Source: Catalimonadaceae bacterium JC749 (GTDB lineage Bacteria > Bacteroidota > Bacteroidia > Cytophagales > Cyclobacteriaceae). From it: 64,000 nt of DNA. The notes beneath the pieces are model-generated. The model had not been told where the DNA came from, ran no database searches, and saw only the letters and a list, made by a program, of their open reading frames with translations. The position numbers were made by a program, and so were the translations under genes. Below, one piece after another: positions 61,790-64,000 of this stretch (positions are counted from its first letter, which is position 1; the number at the start of each line of letters is the position of its first letter). The stretch covers positions 1-64,000 of the forward strand of contig JAJNNC010000015.1 in assembly GCA_021730635.1 (NCBI GenBank). The letters are read 5' to 3'.

Positions 61790-62989
61790 TTAATGGGTTG
61801 TATTGACCGCCAGGTTTCTCACTTCAGGTTCTACCGTCATACCTGGCTGAATTTTCTGGATATTGCCTATGATCACCTGTTCATCTTTGCTTAGGCCACT
61901 GCGTACGATTCGCAGTTCGTTGGTATGCAAAGGGCCGAGTTGTACGGTTTTGGCTTCTACCTTATTGCTATCGGACAATACAAAAACTATCTTTTGTGAT
62001 TGATCCGTGGCAATCACGGCATCAGGAATCAGGATGGCTTCGTGTGCCTCACTGTTCAGTACCCTGGCATTGCCAAACATCCCGGGCTCTATGGCATAAT
62101 CCGGATTGGGGAGCAGGGCTCTTCCCTGAAAGGTACCGGTACCAGGATCTACCTCGTTGTCGATAAAATCGATAATACCTTCATGGGCATAGGATTCCTC
62201 ATTCAGAAGTTTGACCAACACGGAAAAAGCTGTTTCCTCGGATGATTCATGTCGGGTAGGGTGTAATTTGCTATACTTCAGCAAGGCTGATTCGCTGCCT
62301 TCAAAATAAAAGTAGATAGGATCCAGCGAAACAATAGTCGTCAGCAACGTGGACTGATCACTGCCACCGCTGATCAGATTGCCTTCGGTAACAAAATCTT
62401 TGCTGACCCTCCCTGCAATGGGGGCTTTTACCTGCGTAAATTGAAGGTCAAGCCGGGCACGGTCTACCAGTGCCTGTGCCGCTTCTATTCTGGCTTGTGC
62501 GACATACAGCCCCTGCTGACGCAAATCAAATTCTTCCTGCGAAATGGCTTTGGAGTCTTTCAGCGAGGCTACCCGGTCAAAAGCACTTTGTGCCTGCTGG
62601 TGCTCTGCTTTGGCCTGCTGAAGTTGTGCTTCTGCCTGTGCCAGGGCAATGGTAAAGGGGCGCTGGTCGATCACAAAGAGAACCTCTCCCTGACGGACCA
62701 TGTCTCCATCCTTAAACTTTACTTTTTCAATATATCCGCTCACACGGGCACGAACTTCAACTCTCTCTACGGCACTAAACCTGCCGGTATATTCATCCCA
62801 TTCGGTAATGGATTGATACAGCGGTTTGGAAACCGGTACTTTCAGTAGGGTAGATGGGGGATTAACCTGACCACTGCTGGGTTCGCAACTGATAAGGTAA
62901 AGGCTGAGAAGGACAAAGAACAGGAGACCCGCATAATGCTGGATGCTCCTCGGATGAAATTTATATGATATTATTCGGTCAAGATGCAT
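61790..62989 (-). CDS. RND periplasmic adaptor (membrane fusion protein) lipoprotein
   Basis: 399-residue adaptor. The signal peptide ends in a lipobox (LYLISC). The biotinyl-lipoyl half-motifs are VRARVSGYIEKVKFKDGDMV and FTQVKAPIAGRVSKDFVTEG, flanking a helical hairpin at about residues 105-175 (LAQAEAQLQQAKAEHQQAQS). Beta-barrel and membrane-proximal parts follow (PGMFGNARVLNSE, AVIATDQSQKIVFVLS, VIIGNIQKIQPGMTV). It bridges the AcrB-type pump and TolC-type channel encoded next to it and lies first in the operon. An ArsR gene and two operator-like repeats are upstream. Confidence 0.95.
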   Translation of the reverse strand: MHLDRIISYKFHPRSIQHYAGLLFFVLLSLYLISCEPSSGQVNPPSTLLKVPVSKPLYQSITEWDEYTGRFSAVERVEVRARVSGYIEKVKFKDGDMVRQGEVLFVIDQRPFTIALAQAEAQLQQAKAEHQQAQSAFDRVASLKDSKAISQEEFDLRQQGLYVAQARIEAAQALVDRARLDLQFTQVKAPIAGRVSKDFVTEGNLISGGSDQSTLLTTIVSLDPIYFYFEGSESALLKYSKLHPTRHESSEETAFSVLVKLLNEESYAHEGIIDFIDNEVDPGTGTFQGRALLPNPDYAIEPGMFGNARVLNSEAHEAILIPDAVIATDQSQKIVFVLSDSNKVEAKTVQLGPLHTNELRIVRSGLSKDEQVIIGNIQKIQPGMTVEPEVRNLAVNTTH

Positions 62990-63137
62990 GGTAATAAAGG
63001 GTTTGTTTGAAGAAAATTACTTACCTGATTTTGAATGTACCTTGTGGAGGCTAGGCTTCTGAACATAGCGTCAGAAATCGTTCGGTACTAACAGCAACAG
63101 CTTTTCTTTAGGACAGTAGTCATGATTATTAACATTT

Positions 63138-63170
63138 AAACATTTAAATATATCAATATATTAAGGAAAA
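63138..63170. promoter_or_regulatory. ArsR operator-like element, copy 1
   Basis: 33-base A/T-rich element, identical at 29 of 33 positions to copy 2 at 63289-63321. Its core TATCAATATATT reappears inverted before the arsR gene. It lies upstream of the efflux operon. Confidence 0.5.
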
Positions 63171-63288
63171 AATTGGCGCTTATTTTTCCATAACACGAAA
63201 AGAAAGAAGTGAGGGGCGTACTTTCCGGTGGTGAATTTTTTCCGGTACTATGCTCACTTCTCCGGGACTTGATGTATACTTACTATTA

Positions 63289-63321
63289 AAACATTTAAAT
63301 GTTTCAATATATCAAAGAAAA
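63289..63321. promoter_or_regulatory. ArsR operator-like element, copy 2
   Basis: Second copy of the 33-base element, right after the 3' end of the arsR gene and about 300 bases before the adaptor ATG. Differences from copy 1 lie at positions 13, 15, 25 and 28. Confidence 0.5.
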
Positions 63322-63325
63322 TTTT

Positions 63326-63604
63326 TTAAAAAGATTTCAACTTATTTAAAAAGGTGATATAGGCGTTGAGCACCTCTTCATTGAGGCGGTATCTAACCTT
63401 GCGACCTTCTTTTTCCTGAATGATCAGGTCTACATCTATAAGTTGCTTTACGTGGTGGGAGATAGAGGGTTGGGACAAATGGGTGATATCGAAAATATCA
63501 GTACAGGGTAAACAGTTGGTTTTATTTCTGATTTCCTGCAATATCTGCAAACGGGTGTCGTCGGCAAGGGCTTTAGAAATTTTTCTGGCTTCTTTCAAGT
63601 TCAT
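63326..63604 (-). CDS. ArsR-family transcriptional regulator
   Basis: 92-residue winged-helix repressor. LKEARKISKALADDTRLQIL opens the domain; HLSQPSISHHVKQLIDVDLI is the recognition helix region, and GRKVRYRLNEEVLNAYI is the wing and dimer helix. A CLPC pair at residues 31-34, where several ArsR proteins carry metal or thiol sensor cysteines, suggests metal or oxidant sensing; this is inference. The family normally represses until the inducer binds. It is upstream of the efflux operon on the same strand, and repeated A/T-rich elements near both promoters are probable operators. The ATG at 63604 is preferred over the longer frame from 63619. Confidence 0.93.
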   Translation of the reverse strand: MNLKEARKISKALADDTRLQILQEIRNKTNCLPCTDIFDITHLSQPSISHHVKQLIDVDLIIQEKEGRKVRYRLNEEVLNAYITFLNKLKSF

Positions 63605-63637
63605 AATACAATCCCTCAAGATTAATCGAAATATGTA

Positions 63638-63649
63638 AATATATTGATA
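63638..63649. promoter_or_regulatory. Operator-like core at the arsR promoter, inverted copy
   Basis: AATATATTGATA is the exact reverse complement of the TATCAATATATT core of copy 1. It lies 34-45 bases before the arsR ATG and suits autoregulation. Confidence 0.45.
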
Positions 63650-63878
63650 ATACTTATGAATGAACTGCTTAGTTCCCCTAATGTTAAATTTAACTGTAGG
63701 AACATCTAATTGTTGAGCATCTTTTGGCAGACTTATCCACTGTCACAGGATCGCACTGACTGAGCAGTGCCAGTTCCCCCTGCAAAAAATCAGCAAGATA
63801 GCTTTCAGGTTTACACAAGTTTTTTCAGAAAATCAAAAGAAATGATCAATATTATATATATTTGCCCTACATAAATAC

Positions 63879-64000
63879 ATGTTATCGATGAAGAAAAAAG
63901 TGGATGAACCTGATTTTGAACCCATTGTCACCGTCACCCGGGCAGAATTGGTGGAAGAACAGATCCGTGCCTATCTGAAGAAAAAAAAACTGAAACTGGG
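63879..64000 (+). CDS. Probable GntR-family regulator, N-terminal fragment cut by the window edge
   Basis: Only about 40 codons are visible. The frame MKKKVDEPDFEPIVTVTRAE then LVEEQIRAYLKKKKLKLG resembles the first helix of a GntR winged helix (FadR-type proteins start with LVEQ...L...I..G.L.PGD). The ATG at 63888 (or 63879) is preceded by TATATTTG (63857-63864), a -7-like element. Family assignment rests on this short stretch. Confidence 0.45.
   Translation, partial: MLSMKKKVDEPDFEPIVTVTRAELVEEQIRAYLKKKKLKL

Larger units (their letters stand above)
62990..63325. other. 336-bp operator region between the ArsR gene and the efflux operon
   Basis: No gene. It holds two copies of a 33-base A/T-rich element and the presumed promoter of the efflux operon. 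The adaptor ATG is about 150 bases from the nearer copy. No exact promoter consensus was found. Confidence 0.6.

Noticed and set aside
63833-63864. Full promoter for the terminal GntR-like gene
   Set aside because: TATATTTG is present at 63857-63864 but no TTTG lies 19-21 bases upstream, so only the -7 element can be noted.
1-64000. tRNA, rRNA, CRISPR array, transposase, integrase, prophage
   Set aside because: Looked for characteristic loops, repeats and protein motifs throughout; none seen.

Overview
The window looks like chromosome of a Bacteroidota member, probably order Cytophagales. This is inferred from two SusC/SusD pairs, a hybrid two-component regulator with an AraC output domain, several FtsX-type permeases (one with a permease prefix domain under a PadR regulator), lipoprotein signals, and two promoters that fit the Bacteroidota pattern TTTG-N20-TAnnTTTG. 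I saw no tRNA or rRNA genes, CRISPR array, transposase, integrase or prophage. The species cannot be named from sequence alone.

Layout. 1-550: no supported gene. 551-2935 (-): ATPase-less FtsX permease. 3236-10146 (+): SusC/SusD pair, small lipoprotein and secreted glycoside hydrolase, a minimal polysaccharide-use locus. 10387-12891: RecD2-like helicase. 13008-13574: antitoxin and MazF/PemK-type toxin; the toxin frame has no ATG. 13654-18824: DM13 lipoprotein, PadR regulator with a prefix-domain permease, HExxH protein, ECF sigma factor. 18967-30439: MddA-type methyltransferase with a small downstream ORF, large hybrid histidine kinase, HAD phosphatase, methylglyoxal synthase, CBS/DUF294 protein, UPF0316 membrane protein, two secreted proteins of unknown role.

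31168-45848 (+) is a long co-directional block: two AbgB-like M20 amidohydrolases, an ABC ATPase/permease pair with a His-rich loop, a DUF3299-like secreted protein, then SusC, SusD, a two-repeat lipoprotein and a large HExxH zinc metalloprotease. It reads as peptide or amide capture and breakdown. 45969-48374 is accessory: an AraC/GlxA-type regulator and a divergent RibD/DHFR-like reductase, flanked by two gene remnants with in-frame stops.

48425-55950 (-) is the most interesting locus. A lipoprotein adenosine deaminase of the ADA2/ADGF type, a lipoprotein of the NUP nucleoside family without membrane helices, an Oar-like TonB-dependent receptor and an AzgA-like purine-base permease lie in one direction. 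Together they suggest deamination and base release outside the cytoplasm, outer-membrane uptake, and inner-membrane import of the base.

56254-63604 (-) is an RND efflux operon (adaptor, pump, outer-membrane channel, SDR oxidoreductase) below an ArsR regulator; one operator-like element appears three times around it. The window ends in the first codons of a probable GntR regulator.
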